This document shows positions 20,343 to 32,038 of a DNA stretch of 64,000 nt, piece after piece. The notes below the pieces were generated by a model that had not been told where the DNA came from, did not search any database, and saw nothing but the letters and a program-made list of their open reading frames with translations. Origin of the DNA: Tribonema minus (lineage: Eukaryota > Sar > Xanthophyceae > Tribonematales > Tribonemataceae); the NCBI GenBank assembly GCA_017506865.1, contig JAFCMP010000008.1:479001-543000 (forward strand), read 5' to 3'. Both the position numbers and the translations under genes were made by a program. How positions within the stretch are numbered: position 1 is the first letter of the stretch; each line of letters starts with the position of its first letter.

Positions 20343-23300
20343 GTGACACCTCCGCTTTCCTCGCTAACGGCATCCATATCTGCTGCTTGTTTTGACAGCG
20401 CTACTGCGCGCGTGGGGCCGAGGTTGCGGACAGCTGCACTACGAGCTGCTCCATCAATTGTATCCCAACAACCTACAGCATCAGAGGTCCCTGCAACATC
20501 GGCAGCAACTTCAAGTTTGTCAGCAGCGGGTGTGGTCAACCGCACGCTTGAGTCAGCGGCTGCAGCAGCAGCGCAACCAAGGTCGTCAGCAGCACCTGTC
20601 GTCGCAGTGAAGCCCACAACTCCTGTGCGATCTGCAATGTCAGCACCAGCAGAGAGAGGTGAGGAGCGAGCAGCCCCCGTTGGGCCTCACATTGGCGCAG
20701 TTTCTGTGAATGTCGTGTTTTATTCCGAGCGCATTGAGTGTCACCTGTGCTCCTTGCACATGGGCATGTTGACGTGCCCTCTACAGGCTGCCAGCCGCCA
20801 TCTGCATCAGCGCCGCAAGACTTGCTGAGTGTACGATGCGCGTGTGGCTACAGGTGGTAATGAGCACCTACTTCTTTGAAGTACATGAGCTTACTAGTAC
20901 TGCACACCGCATCCCTCTTTGCAGCGCCGCTGTGGGAGGAGACATCGGGCCCTGTGACACAGGCAGACATTTGTGCTGCACGGGCGGGGACCCTGGCTGC
21001 AAAGCAGCAGCACTGGGAGCGAGTGCGGGAGCAGCTGCGGGGCACAGAGCACGGGGACGCGGTTGTCGCTGTGGCTGATTCACTGATGAAAGGAGCTGAG
21101 TGAGCAGCTTGGAGATGCGCGGGACGCGCTACGGCATGCTCACCGTGCTGGACAGTGGCCTCGAACAGTGACAACAGATGGGATTGGGCTGGTTGAACGA
21201 CACCAGCAACAGCCCCTGCCTGACCTCAGCAGCGCGGTCTTGAGCGACGGGGCCCTGCCCAGCCAGTTCTGCGCTGCAGAATGCCGAATGCAGTGAGCAC
21301 TACAAGATGCAATGTCAGAACACGATCTCCATGTTCAGACAGCGCATCAGCACTGCTGTTGCATGCGAGCCTTCATAAGCGCCGCCGTACGTCCTCTGCT
21401 GCCGCTGCTCCCTGCGCCGCCGCTGCATGAACATGAGTGCTCGCAGCCGACACAACAGCAGCGCCGCCGCTGCTGCAGCGCAACTCAAATGCTCGACGCT
21501 GCATATGCTGTCAAGTGTGGCCAACTTCTGTGCATCACGCTGTGCTGGCGTGCGATCCTCGTAGCCTGGCTGTGGCAACACTGTGAATTGGAGATGAGGA
21601 TGAGGCAGATTTGCACAGTGTGGCACGAGAGTGGAACTCCGCACCACTTGCGTCGATGCATTTTACCATTGCAGGTGACGGCCCACAGTGTGGCATGAGA
21701 AGTGCAACTCCGCATCACATGCGTCAATGCACTGTACCATTGCAGGTGACCGCCGACGCATCAGCGCTGTCACTCCAGTTTGGCGATCGAACAGGGTTCG
21801 GCGACGTCCCCGCAGACGATGGGAAACTGAAGCGTCAGTTGCCACTGGTGAACAATTTCAGCCGTGCTCTGCAGATGAGTCCTGGGGGTGCCATCGGGGC
21901 AACAGGCGCGGAGTGCGTCAACAGCGACGGTGACTGGCGGCCACGTCATAGTTCTGCAGCGCGCGCGCCGCCTGAGGGCGCCATCGACCTGTGCTCAGAC
22001 GACGAGCGGCGCGCCAGCAGCGGCGGCGGCGTACCGGCGGCAGGCGACAACGATGCGGCGCGCTCGCAGCAGCGCCCTGCCAAGCGCTGTCTGCTGCGCT
22101 TTGACGCCTCATCCGCTGCGCCGCCGGCAGCAGCAGACAGCTGCGGTGGGGGCGGCAGGAGTGCCGGTGGCAGCGGCAGAAGCAGGGCGGCGGCGGCAGC
22201 AGCAGTGGCGAAGGTGGCGCCGGCGACCGCTGCGGCGGTGGCAGCGACGGCGACAGCTGCAGCGGCGGAGGTGGCAGCAGCGGCGGTGGTAGTAGCGGCA
22301 GCAGCAGCAGCAGCGGCGGTGGTGCTGCCTGTGCCAGAATGTCGGCAGTTGGAGCATTTGTGATGCCGATGCAGCGAGTGCCACCTCACAGCAGTCACAC
22401 CGTACATCAAAGCGGCATCGACCCTGCAGCTGCACTGTCCCAGGCAGGCAAACGGAAGCTGCCAGCGATCGGCGGCACGGCGCCGGCGAAAGCAGCGCGC
22501 ATCGGCACAGGTACCCTCATTGCCAGAGCCACAAGCACCACCACTAGCAGCAGCACCAGCGGCAGCGGAACAGCGTCGACCTTGCATCGCGCGAACGCGT
22601 GTTCGGGGGCCACTGGCGGTGGCGGCGCGGCGCCGCCGCAGGAGCCGCTCGCTCGCGCCAACCACGCAGAGGCACATCCTGCCGCAGCCGCAACCTCGTG
22701 GTTCAGCACTTATCACCAGCGACCGGCAGCAGCATCCCCGGCGCAGGAGTCGGGGGGGAGAGGCTGGCCCCCACCAGCGCTGCGCCGTCCTCACCTGCCA
22801 GACGCCGCACCATCACAACCGTTGCCGCCGCTGGCTCCTTGATTGCCGCCAGCCCCAACTTCTCGACACCGAAGGGCGCGTTTGCCGCCCCTGCTGCCGC
22901 CGCAGCACCCGCCCTCAAGACACGCGTCGGTAGACCACTACCACCATCGCCGCCGCCGCCGTCTGCCGCGCTGCCGCGGCCCTCCGCGCCGCTGCCGCTG
23001 CACTCCTGCCACGCGCCGTCGGCGCCATCATCAGCGCTGCCGCCGCCGCCACGCGCGCGCCCGCCGCACTCCACGCTTCTCATCCCGCGGGAGGTGCGCA
23101 GGCAGCTGAGCAGCAGCAGCATCGGCGACCACGACGACCCGGGCTGCAGGGTCGCGGCGGCGCTCGCGGCGGCGGCGTCGCGCGGCCGCACGCGCGTGCC
23201 CGACGCTGCCGCGCGCAGCGCCCCCTTCGAGCAGCTCGAGGACGCGCACTCGGTACGCGCGGCAGCAATAGCGCGCATGCTGCGCGGCTGGCGCGCCTCT

Positions 23301-24287
23301 GCGCCAGGCCGCTGGCAGCCCGACGCCACATTCGTCGCGCGCTGGATCCGCGTGGCGGCGGCAGCGCTGGCGCCCGGCGGCGGCGGCGACGGAGGCGGCA
23401 TCAGCGCGACGGTGCCAGAGGCGGCGGCGGCGGGCGCTGCGGCGCTGCGCGCAGCGGTGGCGCTGGAGGCAGCGGCGGCGGCGCTGCAGGATGTGCTGGC
23501 GGGAGAAGGGGACGACAAGGGGTATACGCCACTTGCGCTGAGTGGCGGCGCTGGTGCGGCGGCGGCCGCGCTGCACGGTGCCATTCGCAACTGCGCCGAA
23601 GCCTGGGTGGCGGCTGATGATGATAGGCGGTGGGGCATTGGTCAAGGGGCGCAACAGCATCAGCGCGACTCAGATCGCTGCAGCAGCGCAGACGATTCAT
23701 CATCATCAGCAGCGGCAACGGCTGCGGCGGCAGCGGCGGCAGCAGCCGCGCGAACCTGCGGCAGCAGCGCAGCGGAAGCGGCGGTGGCGGCGAAAGTGGC
23801 GCCCGTTGTGCGGCGCATGCTGCGCGCCGCGGCGCACGTCGCGCGCGCGCTGGCGACGGCAGCAGTCACCGTGCGCGTGCGCACGCGCGACGACGCCTGC
23901 GCCATGCTGCGCCGCATGCTGGCGCTGCTAATCACGGACCGCCGCGAGGCGACGCTGCTCGCGCTGCTGCGCTGCCTGTGCGCGCCCGGCCACGAGCCTG
24001 CGACGCTCCGCGCAGCACTGCTCAGCTCTTTGGTGTCGCTTGGCTGCAGCAATGGCGGCAGCGCTGGCAGGGGCGGCGACGGCGGCGGCTGCGATGCCGC
24101 CGAGGATGCTAGTGGCGCCGGCGGCGCTGGAGCCTCTGCATGTGACGTTGCAAGCAGCAGCAGCAGCTGCAGCAGCAGCGTCAGTTTGCGGCGCTGGCTG
24201 GAGCGCGGTAGCGCCACTGCCGCGGCACGTACCGGCATGGACATGTCTGCTGCAGACTCTCTGAGAGCAGGGCTACTGCTGTCGTGA
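20343..24287 (+). CDS. Ala-rich protein of unknown function, exon model incomplete
   Basis: Coding-looking blocks are about 20400..20658, 20935..21101, a shifted continuation 21104..21292, 21746 to about 22330, and about 22700..24287. The first two join in phase 1 (GAGAGAG|GTGAGG to TTTGCAG|C). The second block is helical (AAKQQHWERVREQLRG). The block at 21746 contains IDLCSDDE, which fits a SUMO-interacting motif, a hydrophobic core followed by acids. The last block is extremely Ala/Ser/Pro-rich with a few ordered stretches such as LIPREVRRQL and a long helical-looking Ala tract, ending at TGA 24285-24287. No family is recognised. GC content and GCG/GCC codon runs are well above the neighbours. 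Copies of the acceptor region of the 21746 block lie just upstream. The Ala frames could in part be simple repeats. Confidence 0.4.
21600..21745 (+). repeat. Echo of an acceptor edge at 21746
   Basis: CACAGTGTGGCA(C/T)GAGA(A)GTG(G/C)AACTCCGCA and ACCATTGCAGGTGAC occur at about 21617-21680 and again at 21690-21750, a 71-bp tandem copy that includes an acceptor AG. Confidence 0.75.
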
Positions 24288-25106
24288 AGATGCGTTTTGT
24301 GCATCCCCTGCGTCATGTTAAGAGAGTGGCAGGGGGCGGGTAGCAGGACGCACGTGCCATGCAGTGTTGCTCAGCACACCATGACATGGGCATCTTGGGA
24401 GGCATCTATGTGTGTAGCTCAAGGCGCTTGCATCTGTTTATACGAGCTGCTGCGACACACGCGCACGCTTGAGCACATCAATGGTTTCTACAAGGTATAT
24501 GCCACCACATCATTCGGTCATGCCATCTGTTCTGCCACATTTTTCATGCTCATCTCCTGCTGCATGGGGTTCTGGAGTATGCAGTCATGTTATCCAAAAA
24601 ATTGTAATACGAGGCACTGCGGCAGGCTTGTGTGTGTGTGTCCGCTGCGCAACCTCAACTGCAATGTTACTTCACTTGTTCATGCCCACATTCATGGTGC
24701 GTTGAGGATTGTCACCTGTGATGTGTGAAATATGTGTGCGCTCCACTGCTGTACTCATCCAAGCAGCGTATACATGGAATCTTTCAAGGTTACATGTAGT
24801 TGTCTGCGGCATCAAGCTGACTTTCAGCAGCGCCTGCGATGCATTATGTATGTATGCCAGAGCAAGGTGACTTTCAGCAGCGCATGCAAATACATGCCAG
24901 AGTGTTCCAGCCGCTCCCTCGATTGCCCCTGCTTTGTGGAAGCTTTTGCAGACAACATTGCTCAGCTGCCAGAGTTGAAGCGGCGAGTCGTTTTGAAATG
25001 AGTCGTTGAAAATCCGCATTGCGGACTTGAAGCTGCGTGAAAAGCAAATCACACACACACACAAACACCACCAGCACAGAAAGCAAGACTTCCCCTCGTT
25101 GAATAA
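24288..25106. other. Intergenic; no gene seen
   Basis: Spacer between the Ala-rich gene and the plastid-type gene. It contains a short duplication of AAGGT(T/G)ACTTTCAGCAGCGC (about 24818 and 24865) and a CA run at 25049-25063 shortly before the next start codon. Confidence 0.5.
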
Positions 25107-26307
25107 ATGAAGACGCAGTGCGTAGCAGCCCTGGCCCTTGCGGCCACCGCCACCGGCTTCCTGATTGCCCCCATGCCAGCACGAACAGTGGCCATGACAC
25201 GGGTATCAGCGGTAAGATCCACGCAACAGCGCGCTGATGCCTCCGCGTTTCAGTACGACAAGAGCTTGAGTACTGTATCATCATCGCTTCCCCGTCACCA
25301 CACGGTAGAGTCATGTACACTCAAACGCCTGCAAATCTTAATGCCCTGCCCCTCGAAGCTTTGCAGATCTCTGATTTGCTGGGCAGACTGGTTGCCTCTT
25401 TATTGAAGACTCTTACTATCGCTCGCTCCAAGCGTGCCTTGCGACTTGATCACCGCATCGATGTTGCTCGTTGGCAACTGCAACCTGCATGACCGGTTCA
25501 GACACTCACATCTCCTGTTCAGTCCAGATGCTCAAATCTCTGCTGCTCCCGCACTTGAACCTTCGCAGGCACCGGCGAATGACATCCAGGCCTTGACACA
25601 AAAATGCCTCGACGAGGGCTGCTCTGTTGATATGGTGGACGAGTTGGTGAGGCTCGCGGACAACCTGCGTGCGAACACCCTTGAACGTTCGTTTCCGTCG
25701 CTGTGAGCAGAGCTGCCACAAAGGCTGGTACCAGCAGCAGCTACTCACTTGACGCAACACGTTTGCTGGAAGGCAATGCTGTCACTGGATGCAAGTCACC
25801 TGGGATCCCCACTTTATTTTCACATGCACGCTGCTTGACCTGTCATCCCATCATGTTCACCAGCTCAAACACAACGCTGCAGTAGCTGCAGTAGATCCTA
25901 TGCCTCTCCATTGACACCAACCGTGGTACGGCTGCGCGCAAGTCCAGTGCCACTCAGTCCCGCAACGGCAAAACAGCCTGCTGCACAGTGTTGAACTCGA
26001 CGCCTCCCACTCTGGACTGTCGCGTTTTTATTGTATATAAGGTCAGCAATTCAATCCTCCTCCCGCCCCCCTGTGCAGATCACAGGCCTGAAGGCGCGCA
26101 GGTCAGGCCTGATCCTGCAGCTGGCAACCGTGGACAAGCTGCTGCACGACCTGGAGGGGTCACACGCAGAGAAGCAGTCTGGCGCCGTGAACGACGTTAT
26201 CAAGAGCGTCGCGCGCCTGTTCTCCAAGGGCGACGACGACTACCCCATGCTGTCCGCGCCCACGGGGTACTCGGGGGACTCGCACAGGGGGACCAAGGAC
26301 GCCTGGG
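25107..26307 (+). CDS. Probable plastid-targeted protein of unknown function (5' exons)
   Basis: Exons are 25107..25211, 25569..25646 and 26079..26307. Junctions are in phase (0, 0) and the third ends in phase 1 at TGGG|GTGAGT. The leader MKTQCVAALALAATATGFLIAP has a hydrophobic core followed by a small-residue site and Phe. It is then rich in Arg, Ala and Met without acids, like bipartite leaders of secondary red plastids. The mature part is mostly helical (MVDELITGLKARRS after splicing, then LATVDKLLHDLEG) and ends the visible part with a YSGDSHRGTKDAW block. Later exons are not resolved; one possible acceptor is at 27354. Proteins with similar helical pairs occur in algae, but I cannot name the family. 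Targeting is inference. Confidence 0.6.
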
Positions 26308-26533
26308 GTGAGTAGCTCTGGTGTTTATTTATTTGTGAGTGTATATGGAAACGAATTGACAGATCGTAGAGAGATAGATGTACTAGCATAGGTATTGGTA
26401 CTTAGTGTACATGCAACATGTATGTGCAGCTGGGTACTCAGGGGACTCACACAGGGGGAGGAAGGACGCCTGGGGTGAGTAACTCTTGTATTCATTAATA
26501 TGTACTATCGTGGTAGGCCGTAGGGGTATTGGT

Positions 26534-26660
26534 ACTTTCTATTAATTCTCGCTCAGGGCGCGAAAAAGCCCAGATGATTGGCATCTAGCTGTAAGGAATC
26601 TACATGTCGTAAGGAATCTACATGTCGTATGACAGTCTGAAAGTGTCGCAACGACAACCA
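26534..26660 (+). repeat. Dispersed repeat family B, copy 1
   Basis: TATTAATTCTCGCTCAGGGCGCGAAAAAGCCCAGATGATTGGC and following bases match 51056-51160 almost base for base. This copy contains an extra tandem unit of GTAAGGAATCTACATGTC. Its right end abuts family A, so both may be parts of one larger element. Confidence 0.8.
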
Positions 26661-26695
26661 CTATCGGTACCTCTAGCGTACTCATATAAAAAACA

Positions 26696-26880
26696 AATCA
26701 AAAGATCGTAGAGCTCCAGGTGACAGGGTGTGGTTAGCCGCACATGCTTTCCACCAATAACCGTGGTCGCCGCTGCTGCGGCCATTGGCCACGAGTCAAG
26801 CAGCCATTGGACACCATATCCACACGAGCAGAACGACTTCCGTGTGCAAACTTGTAGCATTCCAGGCATGGGTGTTCAGT
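26696..26880 (+). repeat. Dispersed repeat family A, copy 2
   Basis: Matches 5026-5195 with scattered substitutions and extends to GGCATGGGTGTTCA, which is shared with copy 4 at 40141. It is followed by a tandem of GTATGGAAAGCTCTCTATTATATTA (26878-26935). Confidence 0.75.
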
Positions 26881-29800
26881 ATGGAAAGCTCTCTATTATA
26901 TTACAATGTATGGAAAGCTCTCTATTATATTATTATATACGTGCACCTGGGTACTTGGGGCACTTGCACAGGGGTTCCATGGTGCCTGGGGCAGCAGCTT
27001 AGCAGATGCTTCGCTAATATCTCAAAACATCCCCAAGGCGGCAGCAATGTACTTTATGCATGCGTCTGCTTACACAGTGTGTCGCTGCAAGCAACATTGT
27101 CTTACGCATTTGCGCTGGGGTAACTCAAGAAATCTCATATGGGCATCAGCATTGCTTGGGGCAAAGATTTCAACTGAGCATGAGTTAATTCATGTAGAAG
27201 TATAAAATATGCTGTGTGGGATATTCCTGGCACGTTAGGTTTAGGGTTACGGCCCGCAGCAGCATCTACGTCACCGCCCCTAGCTTTGGGTCTGGCAGCC
27301 CGCCACCAATCGGAGGCCCTAGTCACAACTGAATATATCTGGTGTTTATTTCAGGCATTGCTTGCCTAGCTTTACTGATGATAGCAGCTGTGGCCGCAAC
27401 TCCTGTGTCGAAACTGGCATTCAGCAGCAGCATGATGAATGCTATGCTTGCCGCACTCTACATCCGGAGTACGCATCTGACCAGCCAACTTGTTTTGACG
27501 GCAAAGCATCCATTCTTGCACTCTTGGCCCACACTATTCGCTCACAGCATCTGACTAGAAGTCATTTCACAATGTCAAGACTGGCAATGAAGGCTCAATG
27601 TCAAACCCCCCCACTGTTGCCCTGGACACTTGCGGGGTACTTAACTTGACTGAAATGAGAATCCACTATCGTAGAATTGAAGTTTGAGCCGCCCATAAAT
27701 CTTGTTACTGAGTATGTCTCGCAACTGCAACTGGGGGTGCATGCCAGTCAGCCATACACAGCCATCGTGAGTGCGCCAATTGCGCATGTGGTCTGGTACA
27801 AAAAGAAAGAATAGTAACATTCAGAGCGCTTGCCAGTTGTGCCCAGCGAGTGTGTATGTATACATTATGTGAGCGCATACGTTGAACACACGTGCTCACA
27901 AATAGCAACGACTGAAAGTTGCTGACGAAGTGGTATCGTGGTGTTTTCACCTGTATTAGATGAGGTCTTTCACACCACGGATGCCACCAACTGTTCTGGC
28001 AACAATGGCAACCAGAGGTGCACCGCACATCAGTCTATAGTGTGCCTCAACAGCCTCCTCCTTGTGACATTTCCCAACCTATCAACTCACTAACCCTAAC
28101 CCGCCTGTGTGGTGTGCTGCTGCAGACTACAAGGTCTCCAAGTAACTGATCACTGCTGTGGGGGGGGCGGAACGCTGCTTGTGCGCGCCACTGGCGTGGA
28201 TGAGCGCTGCTGCTGCTGTGGGGGTGGAACGCTGCTGCTGCTGCTGTTCGCGGAGCACTGCTGCTGTGTGGGCGAGCGCTGCTGCTGCTGTGGGGGTTGA
28301 GCGCTGCCACAGGCTGCTGGCTGCTTACTAACAGAGACAGAGCGCTGCCGCGGAACGGAGACCCACGTGCGTAGCGCTCCGTTTGGCACGTCAACGGTCA
28401 GCAACAGGGGGCACGGGGCGGGGGGGGGCGGGGGCCAGCACCGGTCTAGTAGCAATGGCGCTGTTTTGACACGCAGGCAGGAGCATCATCAGTGTGTTGA
28501 AGTTGGCACCACTCCACGCATGCATACATACATACCTGCCTTGAGTGGCAACACTCAGCAGGCACTGGCAGGCGGCGAGAGACAATGCGCGATTTGTCGG
28601 TGATTGTTGGCACGATGATCTTTTGGCGGTATGTGCATACTACTGTAGCTCGTCTAAGTGGTCAGCGGCGGCGGCGGTTTAGGAGTGTCTCGGGGCGTCG
28701 GCACAGCACAGCTGCGGGGTAAATCATAAATGGAAATTTTGCACCCAATGACATACTTGCTGCTTTGCCAGAGCCCAGAGTGTGATGGCCGGATGGCAGT
28801 TGCCATTGCCTGTTTTCGTAGTGATCTCAAGCTCTGCCGGGTCTGTGTCGTTTGAAACGCAGTCCTATCCTGTGTATGGTTGAGTGGGGGGGGGGCAGAG
28901 GGCGGGGGAGAAATGAGGTGATGCTCAGTTGAGATGTGCTGTGCCCCTCTATGTATCCTTCTATGTCCTTCTATGTATCCTTCTATGTATGTATACGGTG
29001 CACATCAATGCTGAGCATCACCTCAGTTGAAGGCCATGCTCATTCTCCCAACACAGTAATAGCCCACAGTTGATTAGGGTCGGCGGCGCATGCACATGCC
29101 TTAGATGGTGAAATGCTAGTGGTCGAAGTCATGCAATGGATGGTGTTGCGAATCTAGCAGTTGCGCTGCAAATGTAGGACGCATGAATTGAAAGCGCTGA
29201 AATCAAGCAGTCCACTGACCCCAGGCCAGCACCATTTGCACATGCCTGTGAGCAGGTTGTGGTACTTTTATTATATTCCACTTGTGGCTGTGGAAATGCC
29301 ATGTTGTAGGTGTGTCGCCTTGTTCTCACTCTTGGATGTAGCATGCAAAGCTTGCACGCCACACCCCGCCCCCCACATAACCCCCAACAAAGCACCCGCA
29401 AGCAACTGTCCCCCACATACTAGCAGGGATACCAAACAAAGCTACAAGACTCTCCCCCCACAGACAGACCCGTCGTAGGGCCACCCAGCTCCACGCAGAC
29501 TCCATTTCATGCAGGCCAAGGTCACCATACTGGGCCCTGAACTGGAGATTGTGGCCATCTACGTGAACCCCGATATCATAAAGATAAGCAGAGGGAGTCA
29601 CTGGGCGCCAGGCGCTGACGCTAGAAAGAAAGGCTATATAACTAAGCAAAGCATCGCCTCCTTGATGAGCGGGACGGTGGTTCACCGGGCCCCCCATATC
29701 ACCCCCAACAAAGCATCCGCAAGCGACAATACTTGGGAAGAGAAATGCAAAGAGCGTACGTCAGTAACTTCAAGCAATCGGCCAGAAGATGCATGAGAAG

Positions 29801-30242
29801 GCAGCAATGGTGCAACACAAAGCGTTGGATGCGTGGTCAATCATTGGTTGAGAACAAGGGAACTATATGCTGCTGGAAAGCCCCTGCAGACTGCATATAA
29901 GTAAGGCTATGCCATGTGTCAGCATGCATGTGAATGCCCCTAATTCACTCAGTGGCCAGCTAAAGGTGTGAGTGACCTACTACTACAAAGTGTGCTGTTT
30001 AGCCAGTCCCTGAGTGTGACGTGCTGAAAGCCAGGCAGTATCAGAATGACAGAAGCAGGCGCAACACGTGAACAGAGTTCAGTCAGATGACACACCAATT
30101 GACGCGCACTGCAAGTACGGCATCTTTGTGATTATGTAAGCCTTTCGTTTTCAAGTGCGCAATTCGAGCCATGGTGGGCTTTCTCGCGTGTCAAGTAGAA
30201 ACAACAAAGAGAACGCGCACCGCATGCAGTACACTACAGCGG

Positions 30243-31805
30243 TCACGGGACAGCCGAACCGCTGCTGCCATCGCCGCCAGCGCCCATGAGAAAGTCGGCG
30301 TGAGCGGTCATGACAGCATTCGCATCAGACCGCAAAGAGGCATCTTCCGACAGCAGCGTGCCCAGCAGCCGCAGCAGCGGCAGATGAGCACTGCCACCCG
30401 GCGCACACGCCGCCGCCTCCGCATCAGCCGTAGCCCTAGGGCCAGCCGCCGCGGCCGCCGCCGCCCGCGGTTCACACGCTTCAGAGCGCGCGTGGCACGT
30501 CTCCGCAGCAGACGCGCGCGGCAGCAACAGCTGCTCAGCGCCGCACAGCTTGAGGAGCACGCAGCCAACAGCCCACAAGTCCACGCCGTGACCCCACGGA
30601 AGCCCCTGTTGCAACTCGGGGGCGCGGTATTGAGGCGTGCCGACGGCCCCCCTGCCGTTTTCCGCCGCGACAAATACATCCACGGGCTCCGCGTCGCCGT
30701 CAAAGGTCGCGTGCCCGAAGTCGATGAGTCTGACGGCTTGGCCGGCGGGGGTTATGGTGCCCGCTTTTGAGAACCAGTTGCTGCGCGCGTCTGCGGCTTG
30801 CGAGGGGGAGGCGCTGAGGTGCTGTACGATGATGTTGCTGGGCTTGATGTCGGTGTGGATGAGGCCGCCTGAGCCGTGCTGCAGGAAGGCCACTGCGCTC
30901 AGCAGGCTGTGCGCGATGTGGCGGACTTCGGGGAGCGTCCACGCTTGAAGTTGCGGGCCCGCGCTGCGCGCCGCCATGACGTCGGCCAGGGACACCCCCC
31001 CGCCTGCACATCACAAGCAGCATTGCCATTAGATCAGAGTGGTATAAATCATGAACAGCGCATACGCTGGCGACATGCTTATCATGTGTATTCGAGGATA
31101 TGTTTTCTACCAAGTTGAACCTGCGCTTGAAGACAAACAGCATGTTGCAAAACAAGGGTGCCGCTTTGTGGATGCACTGCAACACAGGCTCCTTCCTGCC
31201 TTCAACTCACAAATCAATCAATGCTTCAAGTGTGAAAGCTATGATCAGCCAGACAGCACGCGTGCACAGTCACGGGCGGATTAGTGTACATGCAAGTGTT
31301 CTGCATGCGGCAGTTCAGCAAATGTGAGGCTGCTACACGGTAACTACGGCAGACGCACGGTAACCAGCCATGACAGTTGTCAGCAACAAAACACAGCGGC
31401 AGCGACAAAACACACCGTACCTGCAAACGCCATGCAGACGGCGCCGGCATCATTGAACCAGCCCAGCAACTCTGCAAAGGGACAAGCCTCGGGTGGCCGT
31501 CTCGTCTGTCGCCACTTCTGCTTGAGATATGCAAGCGTCTCCACCTCCTCAGCGCATCCAGCGGTGCGGCCTGGCTGCGGCAGTGCCACCTTCAAGGTAA
31601 TGGGAGCAAAACGCAAGCAGCCGCCCTGTGCTGCTGCCGCGGCTGCTGCACCGGCGTCATCTGATGAAGCGCCCGTGGCACCGGCAGGTATGGCGGTGCA
31701 GCTGTAGACGCGACTGGTGGCGCCTGTCCCGAGCAGGCTGTCGATCTTATAGCGCACGCCAGAGGCGGGCAGCACGAACTCAGATCCCTCGTGCAAGGAT
31801 CCCAT
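30243..31805 (-). CDS. CLK/LAMMER-like protein kinase
   Basis: Two exons, 31421..31805 and 30243..31003, joined in phase 1, give 381 aa. Seen: glycine loop LGTGATSRV near 26-34, ATP-binding Lys in LKVA at 72, catalytic HTDIKPSN with Asp180, DFG at 223-225, YRAPE near 254-258 and VDLWAVGCVL. HTD in place of HRD, together with DFGHATF and the RAPE arrangement, is the signature of the CLK/LAMMER and SRPK group, which phosphorylates Ser/Arg-rich splicing factors. The C lobe is short. An Ala-rich low-complexity insert (about 295-335) stands where the usual MAPK-like insert would be. The Asn of KPEN is kept but Glu is Ser (KPSN). Probably active; nuclear substrate use is family inference. It diverges from the GatB gene. 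Confidence 0.85.
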
Positions 31806-32038
31806 GCAGCATCAGGTTTCTGAAGTGTGTGTGTGACAAGCGCAGGTCAAGGCTTGTTGGTCAATTCGAGGTAGTCATCCTGGTGCAGCAGGCTGTGCTT
31901 CTGTGCTTCAGGGATCAGGGTGAAAAAAAATCAGGTAACTTCAAGCTTGTGTTGAAGTGGGGACGCGACGCTTGAAGTTTGAGGAGGAGAGAAAAGTGCA
32001 CCGTGGCAGTGCGTGGTCGACTGTGTGTACTGCTGCAA
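31806..32038. promoter_or_regulatory. Shared 233-bp divergent promoter region
   Basis: The only DNA between the kinase start codon (31805, -) and the GatB start codon (32039, +), so promoters of both genes and both 5' leaders should lie here. An A-run (31923-31931) and repeated GTTGAAG/CTTGAAG motifs are visible. No TATA box is evident at a convincing distance. Confidence 0.5.

Larger units (their letters stand above)
26440..27000 (+). repeat. Echoes of the plastid-gene exon 3 donor edge
   Basis: The exon end (26265-26315) is copied at 26438-26480, with donor GGGGTGAGTA kept. A weaker copy at 26945-26992 reads GGGTACTTGGGGCACTTGCACAGGGG and ends GTGCCTGGGGCAG, so the GT is lost. Confidence 0.75.
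26308..30242. other. Gene-poor stretch: intron or intergenic, repeats only
   Basis: Contains the echoes and dispersed repeats listed separately, telomere-like bits at 27235-27250 and 28091-28101, a CTG-rich block at 28203-28320, a CTATGTATCCTT tandem at 28950-28992 and a duplicated CCCCCCA(C/T)AT(A/C)ACCCCCAACAAAGCA(C/T)CCGCAAGC at about 29370 and 29691. I see no convincing gene. Confidence 0.45.

Noticed and set aside
22109-23660. Several long Arg/Ala/Pro frames on both strands
   Set aside because: Trinucleotide-repeat-rich GC DNA keeps all frames open; only the plus-strand model with non-repeat stretches was kept, at low confidence.
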